DNA of 64,000 nucleotides from the NCBI RefSeq assembly GCF_900103525.1, contig NZ_FNHN01000002.1:434001-498000 (forward strand), written 5' to 3'. Positions 55,505 to 63,595 of this stretch are shown one piece after another. Source of the DNA: Bacillus sp. OK048. Lineage in GTDB: Bacteria > Bacillota > Bacilli > Bacillales > Cytobacillaceae. Every line of letters starts with the position of its first letter. Position 1 is the stretch's first letter. The position numbers were made by a program, and so were the translations under genes. Under the pieces are notes generated by a model. That model did not search any database and was not told where the DNA came from. It saw nothing but the letters and a program-made list of their open reading frames with translations.

Positions 55505-55525
55505 ATAACTATACCTCCTAGACAA

Positions 55526-55556
55526 AGAAAAAGGCCTCATCCATTGACGAGGCCTT
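55526..55556 (-). terminator. Terminator of tpx
   Basis: An 8-bp perfect stem (AAGGCCTC / GAGGCCTT) with a 10-nt loop is followed by TTTC on the minus strand, 15 bp after the tpx stop. Confidence 0.85.
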
Positions 55557-55570
55557 AATCGCCATAAAAT

Positions 55571-56071
55571 TTACTTTGCATTTCTTGCAGCTTCAAGTGC
55601 TGCTTCATAGTTCGGGTGATTGGTTGCCTCGCTTACATATTCCACATACGTAACGGTATCACTAGAATCAACAACGAATACAGCACGAGTCAATAAACGT
55701 AGTTCTTGAATCGTAACACCATATGCTTCACCAAAAGAAAGGTCACGGTGATCAGATAATGTTTGGACTTTTTCAATACCAGCTGCTCCACACCAGCGTT
55801 TTTGTGCAAAAGGCAGGTCAACGCTAATCGTTAAAATTTTCACGTCACCTAAACTATTTGCTTCTTCATTAAAACGACGTGTTTCTGCATCACATACACC
55901 AGTATCCAAAGAAGGAACAGTAGTGATTAAACGAACCTGACCTTTTGTATTTCCTAGCGTTACAGGTGTTAGGTCATTTGCTAATACGCTGAAATTAGGA
56001 GCTTTGTCTCCCACCTTTACTTCGTTGCCTAACAATGTTACTGCATTCCCCTTAAAAGTTACGTTTGCCAT
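55571..56071 (-). CDS. tpx: Thiol peroxidase
   Basis: Atypical 2-Cys peroxiredoxin (166 residues) reducing peroxides with thioredoxin. The peroxidatic Cys60 lies in TVPSLDTGVCDAETRRF and the resolving Cys94 in KRWCGAAG, the classic spacing. I start at ATG 56071 with AAAGGAGG 8 bp upstream; an in-frame extension of 54 bp has no site. Confidence 0.97.
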   Translation of the reverse strand: MANVTFKGNAVTLLGNEVKVGDKAPNFSVLANDLTPVTLGNTKGQVRLITTVPSLDTGVCDAETRRFNEEANSLGDVKILTISVDLPFAQKRWCGAAGIEKVQTLSDHRDLSFGEAYGVTIQELRLLTRAVFVVDSSDTVTYVEYVSEATNHPNYEAALEAARNAK

Positions 56072-56230
56072 GTTAACATCCTCCTTTATCGTTTGAACAA
56101 AAGCGAAATAGTTCGCCTTCAGCACAATTATGTACAGTGTTAATATATCTTTTCAGAATTGTTTTTGCAATGATTTAACCTTCACAAAAAAGTTAATCTC
56201 CCTTTATTTGAGGAAGATTAACTTATATAC

Positions 56231-56710
56231 CTATATATCAAATTCTTGTTTAGAAGATTCGCTATGTTTGGGTTGATGGGACCCTTGCCCTGAGCCCTGC
56301 TGTTCATTCTTTTTCGAGAACATTTGCTGAATCTTATCTACTGCTTGCGGAGCCATTTCTAAAATCTTCTCATATAGATGGGTACTTTCATCGAGATGAA
56401 GCATTTTTACTCCCTGAGAATTGACGATTAAGAAAGCAATCGGAGTAATCGAGACTCCTCCACCGCTACCACCGCCAAATGGTAGTTTTGGTGAACCTTG
56501 ACCTTGTCCATCTTGACCTTTCGATTGAGTGCCATCAAGCTTAAACTCACTACCACCTGCAGCAAATCCAAATCCTACTTTAGAGACGGTAAGGATAACA
56601 CTTCCATCAGGAGTTTCCACAGGATCACCAATGATTGTATTTACGTCAATCATTTCCTTTAAACTTTCCATAGCTGTCGTCATTAAACCTTGAATTGGAT
56701 GTTCAGACAT
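56231..56710 (-). CDS. ytfJ: GerW-family sporulation protein YtfJ
   Basis: A 159-residue soluble protein of the GerW/YtfJ family. The conserved start HPIQGLMTTAMESLKEMIDVNTIIGDPVETPDG is followed by a glycine-rich middle (FGFAAGGSEF, LPFGGGSGGGVSITPIAFL) and a hydrophilic tail. Relatives influence spore germination; the biochemical role is unknown. It lies 17 bp after ytfI, probably co-transcribed. Confidence 0.9.
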   Translation of the reverse strand: MSEHPIQGLMTTAMESLKEMIDVNTIIGDPVETPDGSVILTVSKVGFGFAAGGSEFKLDGTQSKGQDGQGQGSPKLPFGGGSGGGVSITPIAFLIVNSQGVKMLHLDESTHLYEKILEMAPQAVDKIQQMFSKKNEQQGSGQGSHQPKHSESSKQEFDI

Positions 56711-56727
56711 GGCTGTTTCCTCCTCTT

Positions 56728-57405
56728 TTAAACGGTATTAGTTTTTTCCTTCGAATTGGCAGTATTCTTTTTGAAGTTCGGACGTCCGCCCTTCCAGAAT
56801 TTAATAAGTTTTAATCCTGCTAGAATAGCATACCCGATACGAAACTGAAAAATACATGTAAGTCTAGTTTGAATGATCGCTAATTGAAAATGAGGAGTAA
56901 CCGACATTGTCGGCATTTCCTTTAGTTTTAAGAAATGACTTAAAATGCCTATTATACTTCCTTTTATGGTCCAAATGGCTCCGGTCATCACACCGGTATG
57001 AGCTGCATCACCCACTCCGACCAACGAATGCCATTCAAAATGCTTTACTATTATTCTTTTCATGAATTTCTTTAAGATAACATTCATATTAATGACATGC
57101 TGGAGGATTTCTTTTGTGTTGCTCAAATAAGTTATAATATCATCTTTCTTAATTTGTTCTACTTTTGTTGGGGCTCCATTTTCACTTGAATTCTCCTTTA
57201 CGACAATACTTGGTGAATTATCATCAATTTTAATAAGTGGAAAATTCTTTTTAAACTTTATTAAACCAAACCAGACGCTAAACTCGACAGTTAAGTCATC
57301 ATTGTCATTATGATGATAATAATTAAAACGAATGGTAACTTTCGAACAAATGATTAGGAATAATAAAAGAATAATAAAAATGAGTACTGCTAGCAGCCAA
57401 ACCAA
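56728..57405 (-). CDS. ytfI: DUF2953 protein YtfI
   Basis: A 225-residue protein with one N-terminal membrane helix (about 2-22) and an exposed domain. The DUF2953 pattern shows in WHSLVGVGDAAHTGVMTGAIW and the C-terminal TRLTCIFQFRIGYAI segment. In many spore formers it precedes ytfJ, as here. Function unknown; co-expression with ytfJ suggests a sporulation role. Confidence 0.85.
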   Translation of the reverse strand: MVWLLAVLIFIILLLFLIICSKVTIRFNYYHHNDNDDLTVEFSVWFGLIKFKKNFPLIKIDDNSPSIVVKENSSENGAPTKVEQIKKDDIITYLSNTKEILQHVINMNVILKKFMKRIIVKHFEWHSLVGVGDAAHTGVMTGAIWTIKGSIIGILSHFLKLKEMPTMSVTPHFQLAIIQTRLTCIFQFRIGYAILAGLKLIKFWKGGRPNFKKNTANSKEKTNTV

Positions 57406-57448
57406 TTATTTCCACATCCTTTCAGCCTATTAGTATCACCTTTAGTGA

Positions 57449-57484
57449 AAAAAATAAACCCACTAACGTGTAGTTAGCAGGTTT
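57449..57484 (-). terminator. Terminator of yteJ
   Basis: AAACCTGCTAAC / GTTAGTGGGTTT (one mismatch) with a 5-nt loop is followed by ATTTTTTT on the minus strand. Confidence 0.87.
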
Positions 57485-57488
57485 AAAA

Positions 57489-58034
57489 TTATCTTTCTAC
57501 ATGGATCACCGAGGTGTCTGTAAATAGATCGTGAAGACCTTGTTTTTTCGGAAGAAAAGCGACAATGATATAACCTACAACTACTGTTATAGAAATAAAC
57601 CGTCCAATCCATTCCCGAAAAAGAATCGTACCCCATGATAATTTCTCACTCTTCAAATCAATTACTTTTATCCCGAATACCATTTTTCCAAGAGTTTGAT
57701 TAAAATATTTAGTCATTAATACGAAATATAAATAAAATATGATTGCTGACGCAATTGAAATTGGAGCAAACATATTAAATTCAGCTAACGGGATCTCAAG
57801 CATTCGAAAAATAGGCTTGATAAGTAGGCGCTCTATACTTCCTACAACAATTAAATCTAGCAGGTAGGCCCAAAATCGCATCCAAAAACCAGCGTAACGA
57901 ATTGAGGGATTACTCTCACCAGTCGTTTCCATTGTTTCTGTATATGTCTTATGATTTGCCACCAACTGATTCTCCACAGCGTTCTCACAATTATTTTCTT
58001 CTATTGTATTCAAGCTTTGATTTTCATTTTCCAT
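57489..58034 (-). CDS. yteJ: RDD-family membrane protein YteJ
   Basis: A 181-residue protein. An acidic, asparagine-rich N-terminus (about 1-45) leads into an RDD domain of three membrane segments. The domain is marked by YAGFWMRFWAYLLDLIVVG, NQTLGKMVFGIKV and the final KKQGLHDLFTDTSVI. It lies 12 bp after sppA, an arrangement kept in B. subtilis, where YteJ (SppI) is linked to SppA in lantibiotic resistance and inhibits the SppA protease. Confidence 0.88.
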   Translation of the reverse strand: MENENQSLNTIEENNCENAVENQLVANHKTYTETMETTGESNPSIRYAGFWMRFWAYLLDLIVVGSIERLLIKPIFRMLEIPLAEFNMFAPISIASAIIFYLYFVLMTKYFNQTLGKMVFGIKVIDLKSEKLSWGTILFREWIGRFISITVVVGYIIVAFLPKKQGLHDLFTDTSVIHVER

Positions 58035-58046
58035 TCGTAATCCCCC

Positions 58047-59057
58047 CTACTCTGCATACAAATACATTAGACGTGGAGAATTAGGTCTTGATAAAATTTC
58101 CATAAGTCCGGTCATCTCGCTATCAGCACCGAATACCTTTTGAACTTTTAAATTTAATAAAGAACCAAATCCAATCGCATCCGTATAGCGAACAACCTTT
58201 GCATCCTTAAGCTTCTCTTGTTCCATCATCTGCTGTATTACATCGTCTAAATATCCAAAGCCATCAATTAAGTTTAACTCTTTTGCTTGTCTGCCATCGT
58301 ATATTCTTCCATCAGCGATTTTTTCCACCTGTTCTACTGGCATGTTTCGTCCTTCAGCTATTACTTTTACAAAGCCTTCATATGAATTATCAATCATTTT
58401 TTGGAGAATTTGCCGTTCTTCGTCGGTCATTTGTCGTGTCGGGCTCATAATATCCTTGTATTGCCCACTTTTGATGGTAACAAAATCCACTCCGTACTTT
58501 TCAGCCAATCCTTGATAATTAACTCCTTGCATAATGACTCCAAGTGAGCCGGTTAGTGTTTCTTCACTGGCAAAAATCTTTTTAGCTGGAGCAGAAATAT
58601 AATACCCCCCGGAAGCGGCCATTGATCCCATCGAGATATAAACTGGTTTTTTTGTTTCCTTTTGAATTTCAACTAGCTTATCATGAATTTCAGCACTTTC
58701 AACAACACCGCCGCCAGGTGAGTTAATCTTAAGGATAAGCCCTTTTACCGTGCCATCCTCTTTTATATAGTCTAATTGCTTCATGAATCCTTGATGACTG
58801 TATCCTGCAGACTGAAATAGTGATCCAGCACTATTCGTATCTTGGATGACACCGTCGACATCAAGTACAACAATTTTTTTCATTTCATTGCCTTCCTCAA
58901 TTACTTCCTCTGTAAAAGGAAGCTCGGCTGCCGCTAAAAGCTCTCTAAAATCTGTTTCTACCCCTTTAAATGCAAAGGCTGATAAGAAATTAATCATGAC
59001 CGATACAAAAAATAATGCCGTCGCAATCCCAAGGGCTGCCCATCGTTTCCCATTCAT
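58047..59057 (-). CDS. sppA: Signal peptide peptidase SppA
   Basis: Membrane-anchored serine protease (336 residues) degrading released signal peptides and contributing to resistance against membrane-active peptides. One N-terminal membrane segment (about 8-28) precedes the catalytic domain. The Ser/Lys dyad is predicted as Ser149 (SMAASGGYY) and Lys201 (SGQYKDIMSP). The oxyanion loop NSPGGGV is present. Operon with yteJ. Confidence 0.95.
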   Translation of the reverse strand: MNGKRWAALGIATALFFVSVMINFLSAFAFKGVETDFRELLAAAELPFTEEVIEEGNEMKKIVVLDVDGVIQDTNSAGSLFQSAGYSHQGFMKQLDYIKEDGTVKGLILKINSPGGGVVESAEIHDKLVEIQKETKKPVYISMGSMAASGGYYISAPAKKIFASEETLTGSLGVIMQGVNYQGLAEKYGVDFVTIKSGQYKDIMSPTRQMTDEERQILQKMIDNSYEGFVKVIAEGRNMPVEQVEKIADGRIYDGRQAKELNLIDGFGYLDDVIQQMMEQEKLKDAKVVRYTDAIGFGSLLNLKVQKVFGADSEMTGLMEILSRPNSPRLMYLYAE

Positions 59058-59100
59058 GTAGTAATCCTCCTAAAATAATCTAAATAATTTTTTTATAATT

Positions 59101-59333
59101 GGTTGTGTTAAAGGTAAATGTTGATTTTTGCGGAAGGCGCGAGACTCCTCGAAAATGCTATCGCATTTTCTTCGTGCGTGGGCAGATTCGAGGATGTAAA
59201 TCAATGTCCTGCAGGAGGACGGGACAGGGGAGACCCCGCAGGCGCTTTAGCGCCGAGGAGGCTTCCCGAACCGCCTGCGGAAAGCGAAGCGCCTGGAGCA
59301 CAAATCAACAGCCTAGTTTAAAACATCACAGCC
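59101..59333. repeat. MITE-like high-GC element, copy 2 (233 bp)
   Basis: Ends GGTTGTGTTAAA ... and ... ACAGCC with inner inverted TGTTGATTT / AAATCAACA match the ends of the element at 28394-28638. The interior contains, in inverted orientation, the same blocks (GAGGAGGC, GAGACCCCGC, GCGGAAAGCG). The central part differs (CGAAAATGCTATCGCATTTTCTTCG hairpin region, about 59150-59176). It lies in the divergent gap between sppA and nadK. No transposase frame. Confidence 0.82.
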
Positions 59334-59452
59334 ATATAATTTAAGTTTGTTTTACTATCATGCTAAAATTAATGCAGACTACCTAAGTTTATCAAAAGTA
59401 AAAGCCTAATGGACAAACTTTACAAATTATTAATCAAAAAATGGAGGGCAAT

Positions 59453-60271
59453 ATGAGACAAAGGCGTAATATTTATTTTTATCATCATTTGGATAAAGAA
59501 ATGTTGGATAAAGTAGGCAACTTAGATCAATCAGCAAAGCAGTATGGTTTAACCATTGTTGATGACCACCGGAATGCCAATATTATTGCAAGCATCGGTG
59601 ATGATGGGACTTTCCTTCAAGCAGTAAGGAAAACTGGTTTTCGTGATGATGTACTTTATTGTGGAATCACAACAAAGGATAGTTTAAGTATGTATTGTGA
59701 TTTTAAAATTAATGATTCCTCAAAATTGGTAGAAGCTGTATCGAAAGTCGAGACTGTTACCAATGATGATTTAAAGGTGCGGCGTTATCCCATCATCGAA
59801 GTGATGGTCGACGGCCAAGGAATATTTCCTTGCCTGAATGAGTTTAGTATTCGCTCATCCATCATTAAAACACTTGAAGTAGATGTTTTTATTGATGAAC
59901 TACATTTTGAAACCTTCCGTGGAGATGGATTAATTGTAGCTACCCCAACAGGAAGTACGGCATACAATAAATCTGTTAATGGCGCAATAGTGGACCCATT
60001 AATTCCATGCATGCAGGTGAGTGAAGTGGCATCTATTAATAATAACAAGTATCGGACATTAGGTGCACCATTTGTTATTGGCGGCAAACGTTCCCTTTCA
60101 CTCGAAGTTATTTCCGAAGGCAATGAACACCCAGTAATCGGCTTAGATAATGAGGCATTAAGCATACGTATTGTTGATAGAATTAAAATCAGACTCAGCG
60201 ATAAAAAAATTAAAACCCTGAAGTTAAAAGACAACTCCTTCTGGGAAAAAGTAAAGAGAACTTTTTTATAA
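59453..60271 (+). CDS. nadK: NAD kinase (second Bacillus type)
   Basis: ATP-dependent phosphorylation of NAD to NADP. The 272 residues show the GDDGT motif in SIGDDGTFLQAV, NEFSIRSS and the nucleotide-site segment ATPTGSTAYNKSVNGA. Position matches ytdI/ppnKB of B. subtilis, the second NAD kinase. I start at ATG 59453 behind GGAGG; an in-frame ATG 12 bp earlier is within the ribosome site region. A NADPH-supplying malic enzyme is elsewhere in the window, but there is no direct link. Confidence 0.94.
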   Translation: MRQRRNIYFYHHLDKEMLDKVGNLDQSAKQYGLTIVDDHRNANIIASIGDDGTFLQAVRKTGFRDDVLYCGITTKDSLSMYCDFKINDSSKLVEAVSKVETVTNDDLKVRRYPIIEVMVDGQGIFPCLNEFSIRSSIIKTLEVDVFIDELHFETFRGDGLIVATPTGSTAYNKSVNGAIVDPLIPCMQVSEVASINNNKYRTLGAPFVIGGKRSLSLEVISEGNEHPVIGLDNEALSIRIVDRIKIRLSDKKIKTLKLKDNSFWEKVKRTFL

Positions 60272-60274
60272 GTC

Positions 60275-60308
60275 AAAAGGCTGTCGAAAATTTCGACAGC
60301 CTCTTTTT
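60275..60308. terminator. Terminator between nadK and the acyl-CoA synthetase
   Basis: A perfect 12-bp stem (AGGCTGTCGAAA / TTTCGACAGCCT) is flanked by A4 and CTTTTTT. It can serve both converging genes. Confidence 0.9.
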
Positions 60309-60310
60309 TC

Positions 60311-61897
60311 TTACTTATTGGTAATGGATTGTAACTCCTGCTGGCGGAGTTCAATCCGGCGTATTTTCCCTGAAGTTGTTTTTGGCAGTTCAGACATGTA
60401 TTCGATTTTTCTTGGATATTTATATGGAGCAGTAAGTGTTTTCACATGTTCTTGAAGGTTTTTTGTTAATTCAGGATCATTCGCATCGACATCCTCTTTT
60501 AATACAACAAATGCCTTTACAATAAAACCACGAATTTCATCAGGGCTTGCCACAACCGCACATTCTTTAACAAAAGGGTGTTTTACCAGTGCATCCTCTA
60601 CTTCAAATGGACCAATGGTATAGCCAGAGCTGATAATGATATCATCACTTCGTCCTTCAAACCAAAAGTATCCATCTTCATCCATCTTTGCCTTATCGCC
60701 CGTTACATAATAATCACCACGGAATTGCATCGCGGTTCGTTCTGGGTCCTTATAATAACTTTTAAATAAAGCAGGTGTTTCGACGTGTACTGCGATGTCC
60801 CCCACTTCGTCCACTGAACAGATTTCACCTTCTTCATTAATGATTTCTACGCGATTACCAGGTGTTGGTCTACCCATTGAACCAGGTTTTAACTCCATCC
60901 CTTTCGTAACACCAACTAACAAAGTATTTTCAGTTTGACCGTAGCCGTCACGGACCGCTACTTGAAAATGTCGCATAAACGTATCAATTACCTCACGATT
61001 AAGGGGTTCTCCAGCTGACACTGCACTATGAAGGCTAGGCAATTTGTATTCATCAAGGTTTTCTACTTTCGCCATTAATCGATATTCTGTAGGAGTACAG
61101 CAAAGGACGTTTACAGAGTATTTCTCTAGTAGACTTAAATACTTTTGAGGCTCAAACTTCCCATTATAGACTAGCCCCGTTCCTCCAGAGCCAAGAACAG
61201 ATAAAAATGGACTCCAAATCCATTTTTGCCAGCCAGGAGCTGCGGTTGCCCAAACGGTGTCACCATCTTCAATACAAAGCCATTTTGGTGCGGCCGTTTT
61301 TAAATGAGCAAATGCCCACCCATGGGTATGGACAACACCTTTTGGATTCCCGGTTGTTCCAGATGTATAGGATAAAAAAGCCATGTCCTCACGAAGGGTA
61401 TCAGCAAGCTCAAAGTCTTCTGAGGTTGTTTTCATTTCTTCTTCTAAATGGACCCAGCCCACCTTCTTCTCTCCAACTGAAACTTTTAAAAGTGGTTGTG
61501 GGCTGATAATATTTTCAAATTGATCTACAAACGGATAATAGCTAACGACAGCTTTTACATCTCCATGTGTAACACGATACTGAAGGTCCTTTTCACGCAG
61601 CATTTCTGAACTTGGAATAACAACCAGTCCAGCTTTTAAAGCAGCCAAGTAAACAACATAGGCTTCCACAAGTCTTGGAATGATAACTAGGACAACATCA
61701 CCTTTTTTCAAGCCATTTTGTGTGAAAACATTTCCCGCACGGTTTACATTCTTTAATAATTCTTCATATGTAACCTGTTTCATTTCGCCCGCTTCATTTT
61801 CCCATTTTAGTGCTAATCTGTTTGGGTCTTTTGCAAATCGTTCTACTTCAGATACAAGATTGTACTTTTCTGGTGCAATTAATTCTTCGCGATTCAT
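60311..61897 (-). CDS. ytcI: Acyl-CoA synthetase (AMP-forming)
   Basis: A 528-residue ANL-superfamily enzyme activating a short or medium carboxylic acid to its CoA ester via an acyl-AMP. Core motifs are LSYTSGTTGNPKGVVHTH (P-loop-like), DGYGQTEN, YYVTGDKAKMDEDGYFWFEGRSDDII and the catalytic lysine in KTTSGKIRR at the C-terminus. I start at ATG 61897 with AGGAGG 6 bp upstream. It is shorter than AcsA; substrate (acetate, butyrate or other) is not certain. Confidence 0.9.
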   Translation of the reverse strand: MNREELIAPEKYNLVSEVERFAKDPNRLALKWENEAGEMKQVTYEELLKNVNRAGNVFTQNGLKKGDVVLVIIPRLVEAYVVYLAALKAGLVVIPSSEMLREKDLQYRVTHGDVKAVVSYYPFVDQFENIISPQPLLKVSVGEKKVGWVHLEEEMKTTSEDFELADTLREDMAFLSYTSGTTGNPKGVVHTHGWAFAHLKTAAPKWLCIEDGDTVWATAAPGWQKWIWSPFLSVLGSGGTGLVYNGKFEPQKYLSLLEKYSVNVLCCTPTEYRLMAKVENLDEYKLPSLHSAVSAGEPLNREVIDTFMRHFQVAVRDGYGQTENTLLVGVTKGMELKPGSMGRPTPGNRVEIINEEGEICSVDEVGDIAVHVETPALFKSYYKDPERTAMQFRGDYYVTGDKAKMDEDGYFWFEGRSDDIIISSGYTIGPFEVEDALVKHPFVKECAVVASPDEIRGFIVKAFVVLKEDVDANDPELTKNLQEHVKTLTAPYKYPRKIEYMSELPKTTSGKIRRIELRQQELQSITNK

Positions 61898-62029
61898 GTT
61901 TCTCCTCCTCACCCAAAATAAAATGATCTCAACTATTATTATACAAAATTATTCTCAAAATTTAAAATTATTATTTTCAGGTTATAGTATCTGGTCATAA
62001 AAAACGCTAGGTCCGCCTGCGCTGGTCAC

Positions 62030-62062
62030 AAAAAAGAGAGAGCGGGATGAATCCCACTCTCT
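62030..62062 (-). terminator. Terminator of the alpha/beta SASP gene
   Basis: The stem AGAGAGTGGGA / TCCCGCTCTCT (one G-T pair) is followed by CTTTTTT on the minus strand, about 20 bp after the stop. Confidence 0.88.
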
Positions 62063-62082
62063 GTAGCCATATTATTTATTTA

Positions 62083-62286
62083 TTATCGTGAATATCCGCC
62101 GCCTAATTGAGACTCAGCCATTGCGACTAAACGCTTAGTGATTTCACCACCAACAGAACCGTTAGCACGTGAAGTTGTATCTCCACCAAGTTGTACACCA
62201 AATTCAGTAGCAATTTCGTATTTCATTTGAGAAAGAGCTTGCTCTACACCAGGTACAACTAATTGATTTGAGTTGTTACTTGCCAT
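62083..62286 (-). CDS. sspA: Alpha/beta-type small acid-soluble spore protein
   Basis: DNA-binding protein of the spore core that protects DNA from UV and heat and is cleaved by GPR at germination. The 67 residues show the GPR site [10 protein letters not shown] and the second signature [29 protein letters not shown] at 62286 with AAGGAGG upstream. The place beside thiI matches sspA of B. subtilis; orthology to A rather than B or D is by position. Confidence 0.95.
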   Translation of the reverse strand: MASNNSNQLVVPGVEQALSQMKYEIATEFGVQLGGDTTSRANGSVGGEITKRLVAMAESQLGGGYSR

Positions 62287-62310
62287 GTGATTATCACCTC
62301 CTTGTGAGTA

Positions 62311-62340
62311 TAGAATGTGTAATATCACATGGCTGTATTC
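62311..62340 (-). promoter_or_regulatory. Sigma-G promoter of the SASP gene
   Basis: On the minus strand GAATA (plus 62336-62340), an 18-bp spacer and CATTCTA (plus 62311-62317) fit the forespore sigma-G pattern. The start site would be about 20 bp upstream of the ATG. Confidence 0.7.
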
Positions 62341-62388
62341 TATTTTAAAATTGGTAATTGTTCACAAATACTTAACAATTTTCATGTA

Positions 62389-63594
62389 TTAAAATAGTTC
62401 ATCTAATTCTGAGTCCATTTTGGTGTCGGGTTTGATCGTTATGGTTTCTGTTTTCTGGACTGCCGTTTGTATTAAAGATTCAAAATCGTAGAAACTTTCA
62501 TAGCGCTGAACTTTTTCTCTCTTCGGTTTTGTCTTTGGTGAAGAAGGAACAAAAATCGTACAACAATCTTCAAATGGCCGAATTGAAATATCATAGGTAT
62601 CAATATCTTTCGCCATTTTTATAATATCATTTTTGTCCATCGTCACCAACGGTCTTAGAATAGGCGTATTGGTAACATCATTAATCGCGTACATACTTTC
62701 CAAGGTTTGACTGGCAACCTGTCCAAGATTGTCGCCCGTAATAATCGCAAGCCCTTCCTGCCTTTTTCTGATTTCGTCGGTTATTCGAAGCATAAACCTT
62801 CTTGTCGTGGTCATTGAATAATTTTCAGGAATTTGCTCTTTAATGGTTTGCTGAATAGCTGTAAATGGAACAATATGAAGCTTCATTGATCCGAAAATTT
62901 CAGCAAGCTTTTTGGCTAAGTCAATTACTTTCTCTTTCGATCTTTCACTTGTATACGGGGGACTAAAAAAGTGCACTGCTTCAATTTCCACCCCACGTTT
63001 CATCGTCAAATAGCCTGCAACCGGACTATCAATTCCGCCTGAGAGCATGAGCATTGCTTTTCCGCTTGAACCAACTGGAAGACCGCCAGCTCCTAAAATG
63101 TTTTCACATGACATATAAATGACGTCATGTAGAACCTCAATTTTTAAATTGATATCAGGATTTTTCACATTGACCTTAATCCCTGGAATATTTTTTAAAA
63201 TGTGGCCGCCGAAAGTGTGATTGATCCCCTCTGTATCCAATTCAAAGGTTTTATCCGAGCGTTTAGTGCTTATTTTAAAGGTTTGACCCTCATTATATAA
63301 TCCTTTTACTAAAGCAAGTGCAGCCACTTTCATTTGTTCCAAGTCGCGATCAACCTTGATAGCTGGACTAAGGGATTGGATACCAAAAATATTTTTTAAT
63401 GCCGTTATCATCTCTTGGACGTTTTCCCCATTAACGAGAACATACATCCGATCCCGTTCAGCTCGTATTTTTATTTTTGGAAAGGGAGCGAGCGCAATCC
63501 GAACACTCCTTCTTAATTTATCTACAAATTTATTGCGGTTTCTACCTTTAGTAGAGAGTTCACCATAGCGAATCAGTATGTGATCATAATCCAT
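62389..63594 (-). CDS. thiI: tRNA 4-thiouridine synthetase ThiI
   Basis: ATP-dependent sulfur transfer to U8 of tRNA (s4U). The 401 residues have an N-terminal ferredoxin-like region and THUMP domain (about 1-165), then the PP-loop LMLSGGIDSPVAGYL and the rest of the adenylation domain (FDDCCTI-like segment FEDCCTIFVP). It lacks a C-terminal rhodanese domain, as in Bacillus, where the partner cysteine desulfurase delivers sulfur directly. It begins 1 bp after the stop of that desulfurase gene. Confidence 0.96.
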   Translation of the reverse strand: MDYDHILIRYGELSTKGRNRNKFVDKLRRSVRIALAPFPKIKIRAERDRMYVLVNGENVQEMITALKNIFGIQSLSPAIKVDRDLEQMKVAALALVKGLYNEGQTFKISTKRSDKTFELDTEGINHTFGGHILKNIPGIKVNVKNPDINLKIEVLHDVIYMSCENILGAGGLPVGSSGKAMLMLSGGIDSPVAGYLTMKRGVEIEAVHFFSPPYTSERSKEKVIDLAKKLAEIFGSMKLHIVPFTAIQQTIKEQIPENYSMTTTRRFMLRITDEIRKRQEGLAIITGDNLGQVASQTLESMYAINDVTNTPILRPLVTMDKNDIIKMAKDIDTYDISIRPFEDCCTIFVPSSPKTKPKREKVQRYESFYDFESLIQTAVQKTETITIKPDTKMDSELDELF

Positions 63595-63595
63595 T

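Noticed and set aside
59099..59344. Plus-strand frames inside the high-GC element
   Set aside because: High GC reduces stop codons; no ribosome site, and both frames are confined to the repeat element.
61990..62035. Two short similar strings (CTGGTCATAAAAAACGC and CTGGTCACAAAAAAG) after the acyl-CoA synthetase start
   Set aside because: Only two imperfect copies in AT-rich DNA; insufficient for a repeat or operator call.
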